A stretch of DNA of 64,000 nt from Luteibacter jiangsuensis (GTDB taxonomy: Bacteria > Pseudomonadota > Gammaproteobacteria > Xanthomonadales > Rhodanobacteraceae): NCBI RefSeq assembly GCF_011742555.1, contig NZ_JAAQQR010000003.1:310001-374000 (forward strand), read 5' to 3'. The notes under the pieces are model-generated. The model saw only the letters and a program-made list of their open reading frames with translations. It had not been told where the DNA came from and searched no databases. Positions 55,882-64,000 of this stretch are shown one piece after another. The first letter of the stretch is position 1. Each line of letters begins with the position of its first letter. Position numbers and translations under genes: made by a program.

Positions 55882-57396
55882 ATGTCGTTAGCCAAATTCC
55901 TCCGCCACAAGTCCGTCGAGCAGTTGCAGGCCGAGGTCGGCCAGCGCAAGGACTTCCGGCGCGTGCTGGGTCTGTGGCAGCTCACCGCCATCGGCATCGG
56001 CGGCATCATCGGCGTGGGCATCTTCGTTCTGGCAGGACAGCAGGCGGCACTCAATGCCGGGCCCGCCGTGGCCTTGAGCTTCATCATCGCCGGCTTCGGC
56101 AGCGCCTGCGCCGCGCTCTGCTACGCCGAGTTCGCCGGGCTCATTCCGGTCACCGGCAGCGCATACACCTACGGCTACGCCGTGCTGGGCGAGGGCGCGG
56201 CATGGATCATCGGCTGGGACCTCCTCCTCGAGTACGCGCTGGTGGTAGCGGTCGTGGCCATCGGCTGGTCGGGCTACGTGCAGGTGCTGCTCGCCACCGC
56301 CGGCGTCCACCTGCCGGAGTGGGCGCAGAAGAGCATGAGCGCCGACACCATGAAGTATTACTGGCAGCAGGGCATGGCCTCCGTCGGCATGCAGGCGGCG
56401 CACCCTGTCGCGGCACCCACCGACAGCCATCGTTTCAATGTCATCGCCGCGGGCGTGTCGCTGCTCGTCGCCGTCCTGCTTTCGGTGAAGACCGAGTGGG
56501 GCGCGCGCCTCAACACCGTGATCGTCGGCATCAAGGTGCTCGGTGTCGCGCTGGTGATCGGCGTCGGCGCGTTCTTCATCAATACGGCCAACTGGCATCC
56601 CTTCGTGCCTGAGCGCATCTTCGACGACAAGGGCGTGGGCCACTTCGGCTGGCACGGTGTGCTGACGGGGGCGAGCGTGGTGTTCTTCGCCGTGTTCGGC
56701 TACGACACGCTGACCACCGCCGCGGAGGAAGCGCGCAACCCGCAGCGCGACCTGCCGCGCGCGGTGCTGCTGTCGCTAGCTGTCGCGATGGTGCTCTACA
56801 TCGCGGTGTCGCTCGTGCTCACCGGCATCGTTCCCTATGCCAGCCTCAGTGGCGAGGCTTCCGTGTCCGACGCCTTCAACGCGATCGGCCTGCCCTGGAT
56901 CAGCAACGTGATCGCCGTGGCCGCGGTGATCGGCGTGATCAGCGTGTTGTTCGCCTTCATGCTCGGCGCGGCGCGCATCTGGTTCGCGCTGTCGCGCGAC
57001 GGCCTGCTCCCCGCCTGGTTCGCACGCGTGCACCCGCGCTACGGCACGCCGGCCCGCCCGACGATGATCCTCGGCATCTTCACCGCTGTCGTGGCCGGCC
57101 TGCTGCCCATCGGCGAAGTGGCCGAACTGGTGAACATCGGCACATTGAGCGCGTTCATCCTCATCTGCGCCTCGGTGCTCGTGCTGCGTGTGCGCAAGCC
57201 CGAGCTCGAGCGCAAGTTCCGCACGCCGGCCGTGTGGTTCATCGCGCCTCTGGGCATCCTGTTCTCGCTGGCGCTCATCTGGGGCCTGCCGTGGATCACG
57301 TTCGAACGCTTCGCCATCTGGATGGCGCTCGGCCTGATCGTCTACTTCACGTACGGCGTGCGGCACAGCAAGCTCAACGCGAGCACCCGCGGCTGA
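55882..57396 (+). CDS. APC-family amino acid permease
   Basis: 504 residues, about 12 transmembrane helices. The first helix has the APC substrate-binding GIGGIIGVGIFVLAG, and FFAVFGYDTLTTAAEEARNPQRDLPRA is the cytoplasmic signature. An extra extracellular loop with KYYWQQGMASVGMQAA separates helices 4 and 5. It resembles the YfnA/CAT-like permeases for cationic or branched amino acids. The substrate is not certain. It stands alone, with a 13-bp hairpin after its stop. Confidence 0.9.
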   Translation: MSLAKFLRHKSVEQLQAEVGQRKDFRRVLGLWQLTAIGIGGIIGVGIFVLAGQQAALNAGPAVALSFIIAGFGSACAALCYAEFAGLIPVTGSAYTYGYAVLGEGAAWIIGWDLLLEYALVVAVVAIGWSGYVQVLLATAGVHLPEWAQKSMSADTMKYYWQQGMASVGMQAAHPVAAPTDSHRFNVIAAGVSLLVAVLLSVKTEWGARLNTVIVGIKVLGVALVIGVGAFFINTANWHPFVPERIFDDKGVGHFGWHGVLTGASVVFFAVFGYDTLTTAAEEARNPQRDLPRAVLLSLAVAMVLYIAVSLVLTGIVPYASLSGEASVSDAFNAIGLPWISNVIAVAAVIGVISVLFAFMLGAARIWFALSRDGLLPAWFARVHPRYGTPARPTMILGIFTAVVAGLLPIGEVAELVNIGTLSAFILICASVLVLRVRKPELERKFRTPAVWFIAPLGILFSLALIWGLPWITFERFAIWMALGLIVYFTYGVRHSKLNASTRG

Positions 57397-57397
57397 G

Positions 57398-57428
57398 AAG
57401 ACGGAGGTGGGCTATCCACCTCCGTCTT
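57398..57428. terminator. Bidirectional terminator hairpin
   Basis: Perfect 13-bp stem AAGACGGAGGTGG/CCACCTCCGTCTT with a GCTAT loop, between the convergent permease and outer-membrane-protein genes (stops at 57396 and 57435). No long T-run follows on either side. Confidence 0.7.
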
Positions 57429-57434
57429 CGTGAT

Positions 57435-58073
57435 TCAGAACCGGTAGTCGATGCCGAGGTTCACGCTCGTGCCGTTCCAGTCGTGGAGGCTGGCACGCGC
57501 ACGGCGGGTACCGGAAGTCGCCGATGCATAGTGGGTCACCTGCAGCGTGAGGTCGGCCTGTTCGGTCAAGGCGTAGCCGGCACCGACGCCCACGTACGGC
57601 GTGTTGGCCGACAGGCGCGAACGGCGCACCGAGCGCGTGTTCTTCGTGATCTCTTCCCACGACGCGCGAACGTGCACGTGCGCCACGCCGGCACGGCCGG
57701 TCAACGAGAAGCCGTCGCCCATCGCCCAACGCACGTTCGCGCCTGCGAGCCATGCGTTCGCGCCCAAGCCGTTCTTCACGGTCGGTCGGGTGGCCGAGCC
57801 GCGCTTGAATTGCTCCGACGCGCCGAGATGGGCTGCGCCCAGTTCGAAGCCCAGGGCGGCGTCGCCGCCGACGGCCCAGCGATAGCCGCCGGACAGGTCG
57901 AAGCCCAGTGTGCGCTTCCCGTCGAAATAGCTGCTCAGATTCGTGTTGTGGAGCAACTGTCCGGCACCGATGTGGATGAAGCCGCCGGCCGATGACGCGT
58001 CGGCGGCGAACGCCGCGAAAGAAGTGAGCGAGACGCAGGTGGCGACCGCGGTCGCGATGAATAGGTGTCGCAT
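57435..58073 (-). CDS. Opacity-type outer-membrane beta-barrel protein 1
   Basis: 212 residues from the ATG at 58073 (AAGGA six bases upstream). It has a signal peptide (HLFIATAVATCVSLTSFAAFA) and then eight-stranded barrel pattern: alternating strands such as GFDLSGGYRW, AALGFELGAAHL, FSLTGRAGVAHVHV, PYVGVGAGYAL and NLGIDYRF. The terminal Phe is the outer-membrane assembly signal. It belongs to the OmpA-like/opacity porin fold. A second member lies at 59717, and both share GACACAAGGACA before the start codon. Function unknown. Confidence 0.82.
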   Translation of the reverse strand: MRHLFIATAVATCVSLTSFAAFAADASSAGGFIHIGAGQLLHNTNLSSYFDGKRTLGFDLSGGYRWAVGGDAALGFELGAAHLGASEQFKRGSATRPTVKNGLGANAWLAGANVRWAMGDGFSLTGRAGVAHVHVRASWEEITKNTRSVRRSRLSANTPYVGVGAGYALTEQADLTLQVTHYASATSGTRRARASLHDWNGTSVNLGIDYRF

Positions 58074-58204
58074 GACATGTCCTTGTGTCGAGTGAAACCC
58101 ACGGCGTCGCGCCGCGAGCGCCGCGAGTCTACGGGCTGCGTGGGCGCCCAATGGACATAAGCGCGCAAGAGCGGCGATGCCTGACGGGCATTGAAGGCAT
58201 TCGC

Positions 58205-58233
58205 TTAGGCGATGCGCTATCTTCGGCGATAAT
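58205..58233 (+). promoter_or_regulatory. Weak candidate promoter of the gene at 58280
   Basis: TTAGGC (three of six), 17-base spacer, GATAAT (58228-58233, five of six). It lies 46 bases before the GTG start. Confidence 0.3.
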
Positions 58234-58279
58234 GCCTCGCCGACGCAGGGTCGGCTTGGTACACACCAGGGGGAAGAGA

Positions 58280-58786
58280 GTGAAGAAATGGACCTGTTTT
58301 GCGTTGCTCGCGGCCGTTGCAGCACCGGGCGCGTTCGCTGCGGATAGCGTCACCGTGCAGAAGCCCGTGACCATCAATGACGACGCCGACGTGCCGCAGG
58401 CGGTGCTCGACGAATGCAAGCTCGATAGCGAAGTGCCCGACGCCGTGGCCGCCAAGGCGAAAGAAGCCGGCATCGCCATCACCTTCGCCGACAAGGTGAG
58501 CGGCAGCGAGCCGGGCAAGACGCTGCAGATGCAGATCACCGAGGTCGTGTCGGACGGCAATGCCTTCCTCGGCCACCACAAGTCGATGACCGTGAAGGGC
58601 AAGCTCTACAAGGACGGCGCGGTGATCGCGAGCTTCAGGGATCGGCGCAATTCCATGGGCGGGGCCTTCGGTGGTTTCAAGGGCAACTGTGCCGTGCTGG
58701 CTCGTACGGCCAAGGCCATCGGTGAAGACATTGGCGAATGGCTTGCCGCGCCGAAGGTGGACGCCCGCCTGGGCGACCTGGAGTAA
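58280..58786 (+). CDS. Secreted protein of unknown function
   Basis: 168 residues from a GTG at 58280 (AGGGGGAAG just upstream). It has a clear signal peptide (KKWTCFALLAAVAAPGAFA). The mature part is mixed alpha/beta with two Cys (LDECKL and KGNCAV) that could form a disulfide, and a LQMQITEVVSDGNAFLGHHK strand pair. KVSGSEPGKTLQMQITEV is like the core of DUF4410-type lipoproteins, but the match is not secure. It is divergent from outer-membrane protein 1. Confidence 0.7.
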   Translation: MKKWTCFALLAAVAAPGAFAADSVTVQKPVTINDDADVPQAVLDECKLDSEVPDAVAAKAKEAGIAITFADKVSGSEPGKTLQMQITEVVSDGNAFLGHHKSMTVKGKLYKDGAVIASFRDRRNSMGGAFGGFKGNCAVLARTAKAIGEDIGEWLAAPKVDARLGDLE

Positions 58787-58893
58787 CGAGGTTTCGAACG
58801 CGCCGGCGGCGTGGTCCGCTGGCGCGTCCGGCACATTGAATACGGGGACGGCACGCCCTAACTTCGGATGTTTCAGGTCCAGGAACGCACGCC

Positions 58894-59595
58894 ATGTCCG
58901 ATCTTTCCGCCTTCCCGATCACCCAGCGCTGGCCCGCCGCGCATCCCGATCGCATCCAGCTCTATTCGCTGAACACGCCCAACGGGGTGAAGGCCTCGAT
59001 CATGCTCGAGGAACTGGGCATTCCGTACGAGGCGCACCTCGTCGACATCATGAAGAGCGAGAGCAAGCTTCCCGAATTCGAGGCGCTCAACCCGAACGGG
59101 AAGATTCCGGCGATGATCGATCCGAACGGCCCGGACGGGAAACCGATCGGCCTGTTCGAATCCGGCGCCATCCTTCTTTACCTGGCCGAGAAGACCGGCA
59201 AGTTCCTTCCTAAAGATGCCGGCAAGCGATGGGAAACCATCCAGTGGCTGTTTTTCCAGATGGCCGGCATCGGTCCGATGTTCGGGCAGGTGGGTTTCTT
59301 CAACAAGTTCGCCGGCCGCGAGTGGGAGGACAAGCGCCCCCTCGAGCGCTATGTCAGTGAATCCAAGCGCCTGCTGGGCGTATTGGACCGGCAGCTCGAC
59401 GGCCGCACCTGGATCGTCGGCGACGAATACACCATCGCGGACATCGCCACCCTCGGCTGGGTCAACAATCTGGTGACGTTCTACAACGCACGCGAACTGG
59501 TCGGCTTCGACAATTTCCCGAACGTCATCGCGTGGCTGGAGCGGGGCATGTCGCGGCCGGGCGTCGAGCGTGGGCTGAAGATTCCGTCGCGCTGA
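58894..59595 (+). CDS. Glutathione S-transferase, Nu class (YfcG/YghU-like)
   Basis: 233 residues. The thioredoxin-like N-domain has LYSLNTPNGVKASIMLEE, and the T28-P-N30 motif is the GSH-thiol site of Nu-class enzymes. NPNGKIPAM holds the cis-Pro, and FESGAILLYLAEK binds the gamma-glutamyl part. The helical C-domain follows from about 105. Such enzymes act mainly as disulfide-bond reductases with two bound GSH. It is a single gene preceded by a short leader. Confidence 0.9.
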   Translation: MSDLSAFPITQRWPAAHPDRIQLYSLNTPNGVKASIMLEELGIPYEAHLVDIMKSESKLPEFEALNPNGKIPAMIDPNGPDGKPIGLFESGAILLYLAEKTGKFLPKDAGKRWETIQWLFFQMAGIGPMFGQVGFFNKFAGREWEDKRPLERYVSESKRLLGVLDRQLDGRTWIVGDEYTIADIATLGWVNNLVTFYNARELVGFDNFPNVIAWLERGMSRPGVERGLKIPSR

Positions 59596-59684
59596 CGTTT
59601 CTTCGAGCTGCCCCCTAAGGGGCAGTGACGATCCGATAGCCGCTTGCGTCATTTTTTCGCGATGGCGGACGGCGCATGAGGACG

Positions 59685-59710
59685 CGGTGCAGCCATCGAA
59701 GGCTGCACCG
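59685..59710 (-). terminator. Hairpin after outer-membrane protein 2 gene
   Basis: Perfect 10-bp stem CGGTGCAGCC/GGCTGCACCG with a 6-base loop, 7 bases past the stop of the reverse-strand gene. No T-run follows, so a Rho-independent role is doubtful. Confidence 0.4.
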
Positions 59711-59716
59711 CACCGG

Positions 59717-60391
59717 TCAGTAAAAACGGTACTCGGCAGTAAGGCCCAGAAGGCCCACGTGGGCAGTGTGCCCCGGATCGCGAGGGCCGTCGGCCTTGAA
59801 GCTGTAGCGGTCGTAGTTGAGCGTCAAACCGAAGTTTTCGTCGAAATCGTATCCGAAGCCGACACCGCCATAGAGGCGATTGCCGCTCCAGGAGTGCTGG
59901 ACGCGCGCTGTCGTGGACGGCACAAAGATCAACCCTCCGGTCTCTGTGAAGTCAGCTTTGGCGCGGACATGCGCCACGCCGGCGTGTGCCGTGATTGTGA
60001 AATCGTAGGGAAGATCCCATTTACCGTTGATACCTGCCAGAAACGCCGACACCTTGGTTCTGTCCCGGTCGTCGTACTGCAGGGACAAGCCACCGTAGTG
60101 GGCCTTCCATGTCGTGCTGCCTAGGCGGACATAACCGGCTTCGACGCCCAGTGCGAACGGGCGGGCAACGACCCAGCGGTAGCCGCCCAGCACGCCAAAG
60201 CCCGTGCTGTTGCGGTCTTCACTTGGGTGGCGGGCGTCGCCGCCGACGTCACGATCCACGCTGAAATGCGATTTTCCGCCGTTGATCGAAACGAAGGCGC
60301 CGGTCTGGGTTACCGACGCGGAGTCGGCCAGAGCGGCGAGCGAAGAAAACAGCGCAGCGGCTGCGAGGATGGCGAGTGACCGTTTTTTCAT
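59717..60391 (-). CDS. Opacity-type outer-membrane beta-barrel protein 2
   Basis: 224 residues from the ATG at 60391 (AAGGA seven bases upstream). Signal: RSLAILAAAALFSSLAALA. It is a barrel with strands such as GFGVLGGYRWVVA, FALGVEAGYVRLG, FTITAHAGVAHVRAK, LYGGVGFGYDF and GLTAEYRFY. The last aromatic residue is the BAM signal. It is a distant paralogue of the 57435 protein (GGYRW, AGVAHV and the 5' leader are shared). Function unknown. Confidence 0.82.
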   Translation of the reverse strand: MKKRSLAILAAAALFSSLAALADSASVTQTGAFVSINGGKSHFSVDRDVGGDARHPSEDRNSTGFGVLGGYRWVVARPFALGVEAGYVRLGSTTWKAHYGGLSLQYDDRDRTKVSAFLAGINGKWDLPYDFTITAHAGVAHVRAKADFTETGGLIFVPSTTARVQHSWSGNRLYGGVGFGYDFDENFGLTLNYDRYSFKADGPRDPGHTAHVGLLGLTAEYRFY

Positions 60392-60704
60392 TGAGTGTCC
60401 TTGTGTCCCTTGTTCCTGGTTGGTGCACGGCGGCCTTGTCCGGCCGGCGGCGGCGATTATACGTTTGGCTCGTCGTTTCTCTCTCCCTGACGCAAAGACG
60501 AATGGCAATGCATTTTTTGAAGGCCCACGGACCGCAATATCTTGCGTTCCACCACGGTGGCGCCACGGAACACCCGTGACCTATGGCATAGGGCACCCCG
60601 CACGGTGGCGTTTAGGATCGAGAGCTTGCGCGGACCACAGGGGACCGTGCCGATCCGCTCGCAGGGATGGCAGGGCGACTTACCCGCTCTCGGAGACTTA
60701 CCCA
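60392..60704. other. 313-base divergent intergenic region, no gene seen
   Basis: Between outer-membrane protein 2 (reverse) and the M61 peptidase (forward). Several frames are open, but none has a ribosome site, signal peptide or plausible protein. It must contain both divergent promoters, though I find no convincing -35/-10 pair. Confidence 0.4.
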
Positions 60705-62609
60705 GTGAAATCCACCCTTCTCGCTTCCGCGCTCGTGGCGGCCCTGGCCGGCGTCGGCGCTTCGGCCGTCCGCGCCGACGACGCCCCCGCAGTGCCCGCC
60801 CCGCAGGACGTGGCCTTCAACGGCACCCTCAAGCTCACCGTCGATGCCACCGACGTCGATCACCGCATCTTCCGCGTGAAGGAAACCATTCCCGCGCAAC
60901 CCGGTCCGCTGGTTCTGCTCTTCCCGGAATGGATTCCCGGCCATCACTCGCCGACCGGTCCGATCGACCAGTTCGCCGGCCTGGTGGTGACCGCGGGCGG
61001 CAAGCGCCTCGAGTGGGTTCGCGACAAATACAACGTGTACGCCTTCCGTGTCGACGTGCCGGCCGGCGCGAGCTCGGTGGATGTGGAGTTCCAGACGCTG
61101 ACGCCGCAGGATCCGCGTCAGGGCCGTGTCGTGATGACGCCCGACATCGTCAACGTGCAGTGGAACCAGGTGTCGCTGTATCCCGCCGGCTACAACGCCG
61201 ACCGCATCCCGGTCGACGCCTCGGTGAAGCTCCCCGCCGGCTTCCAGTACGGCAGTGCGCTCGAGCAGGCCGGAAAGGACGGCGACACGGTTACCTTCAA
61301 GACCATCGATTACGACGACCTGGTCGACTCCCCAGTGTTCGCCGGCCGTTACTTCAAGCGCGTGGACCTCGATCCAAACGGCCGCTCGCCGGTGCACCTG
61401 AACATCGTGGCAGACAGCGCGAAGGCGCTGGAGATCAAGCCGGAGGCGTTGGAAGCTCATCGCAACCTCGTCAAGCAGATGGACAAGCTCTACGGGGCTC
61501 GCCATTACAACCATTACGACTTTCTGCTGGCGCTGACCGAGAAACTGGGCGGCATCGGCCTCGAGCATCACCGCTCCTCCGAGAACAGCGCCTCGCCCAA
61601 CTACTTCACCGAGTGGGACAAGAGCTGGCTCGGCCGCGACCTGCTGTCGCACGAATACAACCACTCGTGGGACGGCAAGTATCGTCGTGGCGCCGACCTC
61701 GCCACGCCGAACTTCAACGTGCCGATGGGCGACAGCCTGCTGTGGGTGTACGAAGGCCAGACGCAGTTCTGGGGCAACGTCGTCGCGGCGCGCTCGGGCC
61801 TCCTTTCGCAGGACCAGGCACGCGACCTGCTCGCCTTCGTCGCCGCCACCTACGACAAGGGCCGCCCGGGTCTCTCCTGGCGCAATATCCAGGACACGAC
61901 CAACGATCCGACCATCGCCCAGCGTCGCCCGCTCTCGTACCGCAACTACCAGATGAGCGAGGACTACTATTCGGGCGGCCAGATGGTGTGGCTCGACGTG
62001 GACACCAAGCTGCGCGAACTCACCAAGAACAAGCGCTCGCTGGACGATTTCGCCAAGGCCTTCTTCGGCATGAAGGACGGCGACTGGAAGGTGAATCCGT
62101 ACACGTTCGAGGACGTGGCATCCACGCTCAACGGCATCGCCCCGTATGACTGGGCCACTTACCTGCGCGATCGCATCGACGGCCACAAGGGCGACCTGGA
62201 AGGCATCGAGCGCGGCGGCTGGAAGCTGGTGTACAACGACAAGCCGTCCGACGTGGTGAAGGCCGCGGAAGGCCGCCGCCACTACACCGACCTGACCTAC
62301 TCGGCCGGTTTCGCGGTCTCGTCGAAGGGCAGCATCTCGGACGTCCTCTGGGACGGCCCGGCCTTCAAGGCCGGCCTCTCGCCGGGCATGACCGTGGTCG
62401 CGGTGAACAACAAGGAATTCGACGGCGACACGCTGAAGGACGCCGTCACCGCCGCGAAGACCGACAAGGCTCCGATCGAACTGCTGGTGAAGAACTTCGA
62501 CACCTACAAGACGATCAAGATCGACTACCACGAAGGCCTGAAGTACCCGCACCTCGAGCGCGTCAAGGGCAAGCCCGACTGGCTGGGCGAACTCTACAAG
62601 GCGAAGTAA
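60705..62609 (+). CDS. M61 family peptidase with PDZ domain
   Basis: 634 residues from a GTG at 60705 (GGAG nine bases upstream); the frame is open far upstream but not protein-like. It has a signal peptide (KSTLLASALVAALAGVGASA) and an N-terminal beta domain typical of M61 (PGPLVLLFPEWIPGHHSPTG). The zinc site is LSHEYNHSWDGK (HExxH) with GGIGLEHHRSSE as the substrate-site motif. A PDZ domain follows at about 530-610 (SDVLWDGPAFKAGLSPGMTV). It is an exported glycyl-aminopeptidase-like enzyme. Confidence 0.92.
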   Translation: MKSTLLASALVAALAGVGASAVRADDAPAVPAPQDVAFNGTLKLTVDATDVDHRIFRVKETIPAQPGPLVLLFPEWIPGHHSPTGPIDQFAGLVVTAGGKRLEWVRDKYNVYAFRVDVPAGASSVDVEFQTLTPQDPRQGRVVMTPDIVNVQWNQVSLYPAGYNADRIPVDASVKLPAGFQYGSALEQAGKDGDTVTFKTIDYDDLVDSPVFAGRYFKRVDLDPNGRSPVHLNIVADSAKALEIKPEALEAHRNLVKQMDKLYGARHYNHYDFLLALTEKLGGIGLEHHRSSENSASPNYFTEWDKSWLGRDLLSHEYNHSWDGKYRRGADLATPNFNVPMGDSLLWVYEGQTQFWGNVVAARSGLLSQDQARDLLAFVAATYDKGRPGLSWRNIQDTTNDPTIAQRRPLSYRNYQMSEDYYSGGQMVWLDVDTKLRELTKNKRSLDDFAKAFFGMKDGDWKVNPYTFEDVASTLNGIAPYDWATYLRDRIDGHKGDLEGIERGGWKLVYNDKPSDVVKAAEGRRHYTDLTYSAGFAVSSKGSISDVLWDGPAFKAGLSPGMTVVAVNNKEFDGDTLKDAVTAAKTDKAPIELLVKNFDTYKTIKIDYHEGLKYPHLERVKGKPDWLGELYKAK

Positions 62610-62618
62610 TCACGACAA

Positions 62619-62650
62619 GGGGAGGGCGCCGCGAGGCGCCCTCTTCCTTT
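62619..62650 (+). terminator. Terminator of the M61 peptidase gene
   Basis: Stem GAGGGCGCC/GGCGCCCTC (62620-62628 with 62633-62641), GCGA loop, followed by TTCCTTTTC. It lies 10 bases after the stop codon. Confidence 0.85.
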
Positions 62651-62667
62651 TCAAACCTGGGCGAAAC

Positions 62668-62748
62668 CTTGTGGGAGCCGCTTCAGCGGCGATCCCGCGG
62701 CAGCGGGCAACTCCCCGCAAGCACCCATCGCCGCTGAAGCGGCTCCCA
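62668..62748 (+). repeat. REP-pair repeat, copy 4
   Basis: TGTGGGAGCCGCTTCAGCGG...CCCGCGGCAGCGGGCAAC...CATCGCCGCTGAAGCGGCTCCCACA. Here both ends carry the GAGCCGCTTCAGCGGC palindrome, unlike copies 1-3, where one end is GCCGGCTATGCCGGC. The element sits between the peptidase terminator and tRNA-Arg. Confidence 0.87.
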
Positions 62749-62857
62749 CACAAAGCGCCGACCTTTATGCCCCCGGGGCCGGCGCCGACCTCAGTCCGGG
62801 TGGGCCCAGGCTAGGCCCGCGTGGTCATTCCCGCTACAATGCCCGTCCGCTGCATAC

Positions 62858-62934
62858 GCGCCCGTAGCTCAGCCGGATAGAGTAGTGGCTTCCGAAGCCA
62901 TTGGTCGGGGGTTCGAATCCCTCCGGGCGCGCCA
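62858..62934 (+). tRNA. tRNA-Arg (CCG)
   Basis: 77 nt. Acceptor GCGCCCG/CGGGCGC, D arm AGCTCAGCCGGATAGAGT, anticodon loop TTCCGAA with anticodon CCG, T arm GGGTTCGAATCCC, and encoded CCA. Reads CGG codons. No terminator is obvious before the convergent tautomerase gene. Confidence 0.93.
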
Positions 62935-62949
62935 CTCTTTCGCAGCGGG

Positions 62950-63330
62950 TCAGGTGTACTGAGCTTCGCCGTTGCCGAACGACCAGTTTTCTTTCGGGAC
63001 TTCGACGAGGCTGATGACCACGTCTTCCCTGCGCAGGCCAACCTTCTCGTGCAGCCCGTCCGCGACGGCCTTGTAGAAAGCCTTCTTCATTTCCACCGTC
63101 CGGCCGCTGTTCAGCGTCAACTGGATCAGGATGCATTCCTCCGACCGCTGGATGCCTAGGTAGGTCGGATCGATGGCGAGTTCGTTCCTGGGATGCGCCG
63201 TGATGACGAAGAACCGGTCGTTCTCGGGAACGTTCAGTACCTTGACCATGGCGTCGTAGACGGCGTCGCCGACAGCCGTCGAATAGGACTCCGGCTTGCC
63301 TTGCGGAAGGTCGATGCGAACAAGGGGCAT
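62950..63330 (-). CDS. Tautomerase-superfamily protein
   Basis: 126 residues from the ATG at 63330 (AGGAGA seven bases upstream); an in-frame extension exists but lacks a ribosome site. It begins M-PLVRIDLPQGK, and Pro2 becomes the catalytic N-terminal base of the 4-oxalocrotonate tautomerase/MIF superfamily. At 126 residues it is a fused double-unit type rather than the 60-residue 4-OT. VVISLVEVPKENWSFGNGEA is a typical C-terminal core. The substrate is unknown. A LysR gene lies just upstream on the same strand and may control it. Confidence 0.85.
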   Translation of the reverse strand: MPLVRIDLPQGKPESYSTAVGDAVYDAMVKVLNVPENDRFFVITAHPRNELAIDPTYLGIQRSEECILIQLTLNSGRTVEMKKAFYKAVADGLHEKVGLRREDVVISLVEVPKENWSFGNGEAQYT

Positions 63331-63386
63331 GATCGTCTCCTGACGGGGATGTGGACGCCAAGCATAAGTCCAAAACTCAGGCTCTA

Positions 63387-64000
63387 TCAGCCACCGGCCG
63401 ATCCATGCCTTTCGCGCAGGAAGTCGATGAACACCCGCAGCTTGCGTGGCATGTGCATGCGGCTGGGGTAGTAGACGTGGAATGGGCTGTAGGTGGGCCA
63501 GTAGTCCTGCAGCACCGGGATGATGGCACCGCTTTGCAGGTGCGGCGACGCAATGCTTTCGAAATGGCATCCCACGCCTACGCCATCGATGGCAGCCGCG
63601 AGGAGAAGGCTGTCGTCATTCGTGATCATGCCGGCACGGGTGTCCACTTCGACGATGCGATCGCCCTGCATGAATTCCCATCGCATGGGGCTGCGATCGT
63701 GGTCCAGACGCACGCCCACGCAGCGATGCTGCAGAAGGTCGGCCGGCGTTGCGGGAACGCCATACGCCCGCGCATAGCGGGGGGAGACGAACGTGGCGAC
63801 GCGCTGCGGCCCTCCGATGGGGTGCGCTACCACGTCTTTCCCCAACGACTCGCCGATGCGGAACCCGGCGTCGAAGCCTGCCGCGACCAGATCCACGAAA
63901 CGGTTGTCGCACTGCAGTTCGACGACCACGTCGGGGTATTGGGCCTGGAACGCGGCCAGGTGGGGCATGATCAGGACGTCGGCGATAGCACGCGGCAGAT
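63387..64000 (-). CDS. LysR-family regulator, C-terminal part (cut by window edge)
   Basis: The effector-binding domain is visible, while the N-terminal helix-turn-helix lies beyond 64000. The visible about 203 residues show LPRAIADVLIMPHLAAFQ, VAAGFDAGFRIGESL, then VATFVSPRYARAYGVP, the usual LTTR core, and end with RKLRVFIDFLRER. It is close to the CrgA/DmlR branch, like the LysR at 7001. The gene is on the same strand as, and 56 bp upstream of, the tautomerase gene. Confidence 0.85.
   Translation of the reverse strand, partial: LPRAIADVLIMPHLAAFQAQYPDVVVELQCDNRFVDLVAAGFDAGFRIGESLGKDVVAHPIGGPQRVATFVSPRYARAYGVPATPADLLQHRCVGVRLDHDRSPMRWEFMQGDRIVEVDTRAGMITNDDSLLLAAAIDGVGVGCHFESIASPHLQSGAIIPVLQDYWPTYSPFHVYYPSRMHMPRKLRVFIDFLRERHGSAGG

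Noticed and set aside
60612-62552. Reverse open frame of 646 codons opposite the M61 peptidase
   Set aside because: Antisense shadow. The forward gene has a signal peptide and the HEYNH zinc site.

Overview
This is a high-G+C gammaproteobacterial chromosome segment, most probably from the Rhodanobacteraceae (Luteibacter/Dyella-like) within the Xanthomonadales. The support is a gene with a C-terminal XVIPCD-type secretion domain (a Xanthomonadales T4SS signal), a topA with a long Lys/Ala tail next to dprA and tsaC, an xanA2-like AMP-ligase, xanthomonad-style REP elements, and the gene content and order of the LPS, def-fmt-rsmB and atp regions. No 16S gene is present, so the genus is an inference. 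Most of the window is core chromosome. Two stretches are accessory: 4.0-6.0 kb and 9.4-10.1 kb.

Layout. 0-9 kb: a partial secreted phosphoesterase, a Tat-exported multicopper oxidase, an acetyl-CoA:succinate CoA-transferase, a putative T4SS effector/immunity pair (4007-6048), a LysR-methyltransferase pair and a diheme cytochrome c peroxidase with an ANR/FNR-type box. 9.3-10.3 kb: a lower-G+C two-gene islet beside tRNA-Ile(CAU). 10.4-13 kb: rpoD and dtd. 13-20 kb: a lipid A acyltransferase and an LPS-type cluster (TPR, GT39, GT4, O-antigen ligase, divergent GT4). 19.7-24.9 kb: rsmB-fmt-def, a divergent LysM protein and a seven-blade YVTN propeller. 25-34 kb: dprA, topA, tsaC, an AMP-ligase, purD and a transporter-acyltransferase fusion. 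34-39 kb: a reverse-strand run of ampE-like, nudC, erpA, bactofilin, a coiled-coil protein, bfr, bfd and rppH. 39.3-41.1 kb: tRNA-Met, a LuxR regulator, queD and a phasin-like gene. 41.2-48.7 kb: the complete atpIBEFHAGDC operon, with two related inverted-repeat elements inserted between its genes. 48.9-52.6 kb: a threonine operon (leader peptide, hom, thrB, thrC). 52.6-63.4 kb: cpdB, glpQ, an amino-acid permease, two opacity-type outer-membrane proteins, a GST, an M61 peptidase, tRNA-Arg(CCG) and a tautomerase. A LysR gene runs off the right edge.

The most interesting items are these. (1) A probable antibacterial T4SS effector with an HExxH motif and a C-terminal XVIPCD, preceded by a small secreted putative immunity gene that has two well-placed start sites. 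(2) An unannotated Thr-rich leader peptide (10 Thr in 11 codons) ahead of a homoserine dehydrogenase that resembles the HSDH half of ThrA but has no aspartokinase. (3) Paired hairpin elements inside the ATP synthase operon. (4) A family of about 83-bp REP-pair repeats with four copies, plus a different TAGGAGCGCG-type REP whose arm supplies the stop codon of a regulator gene.
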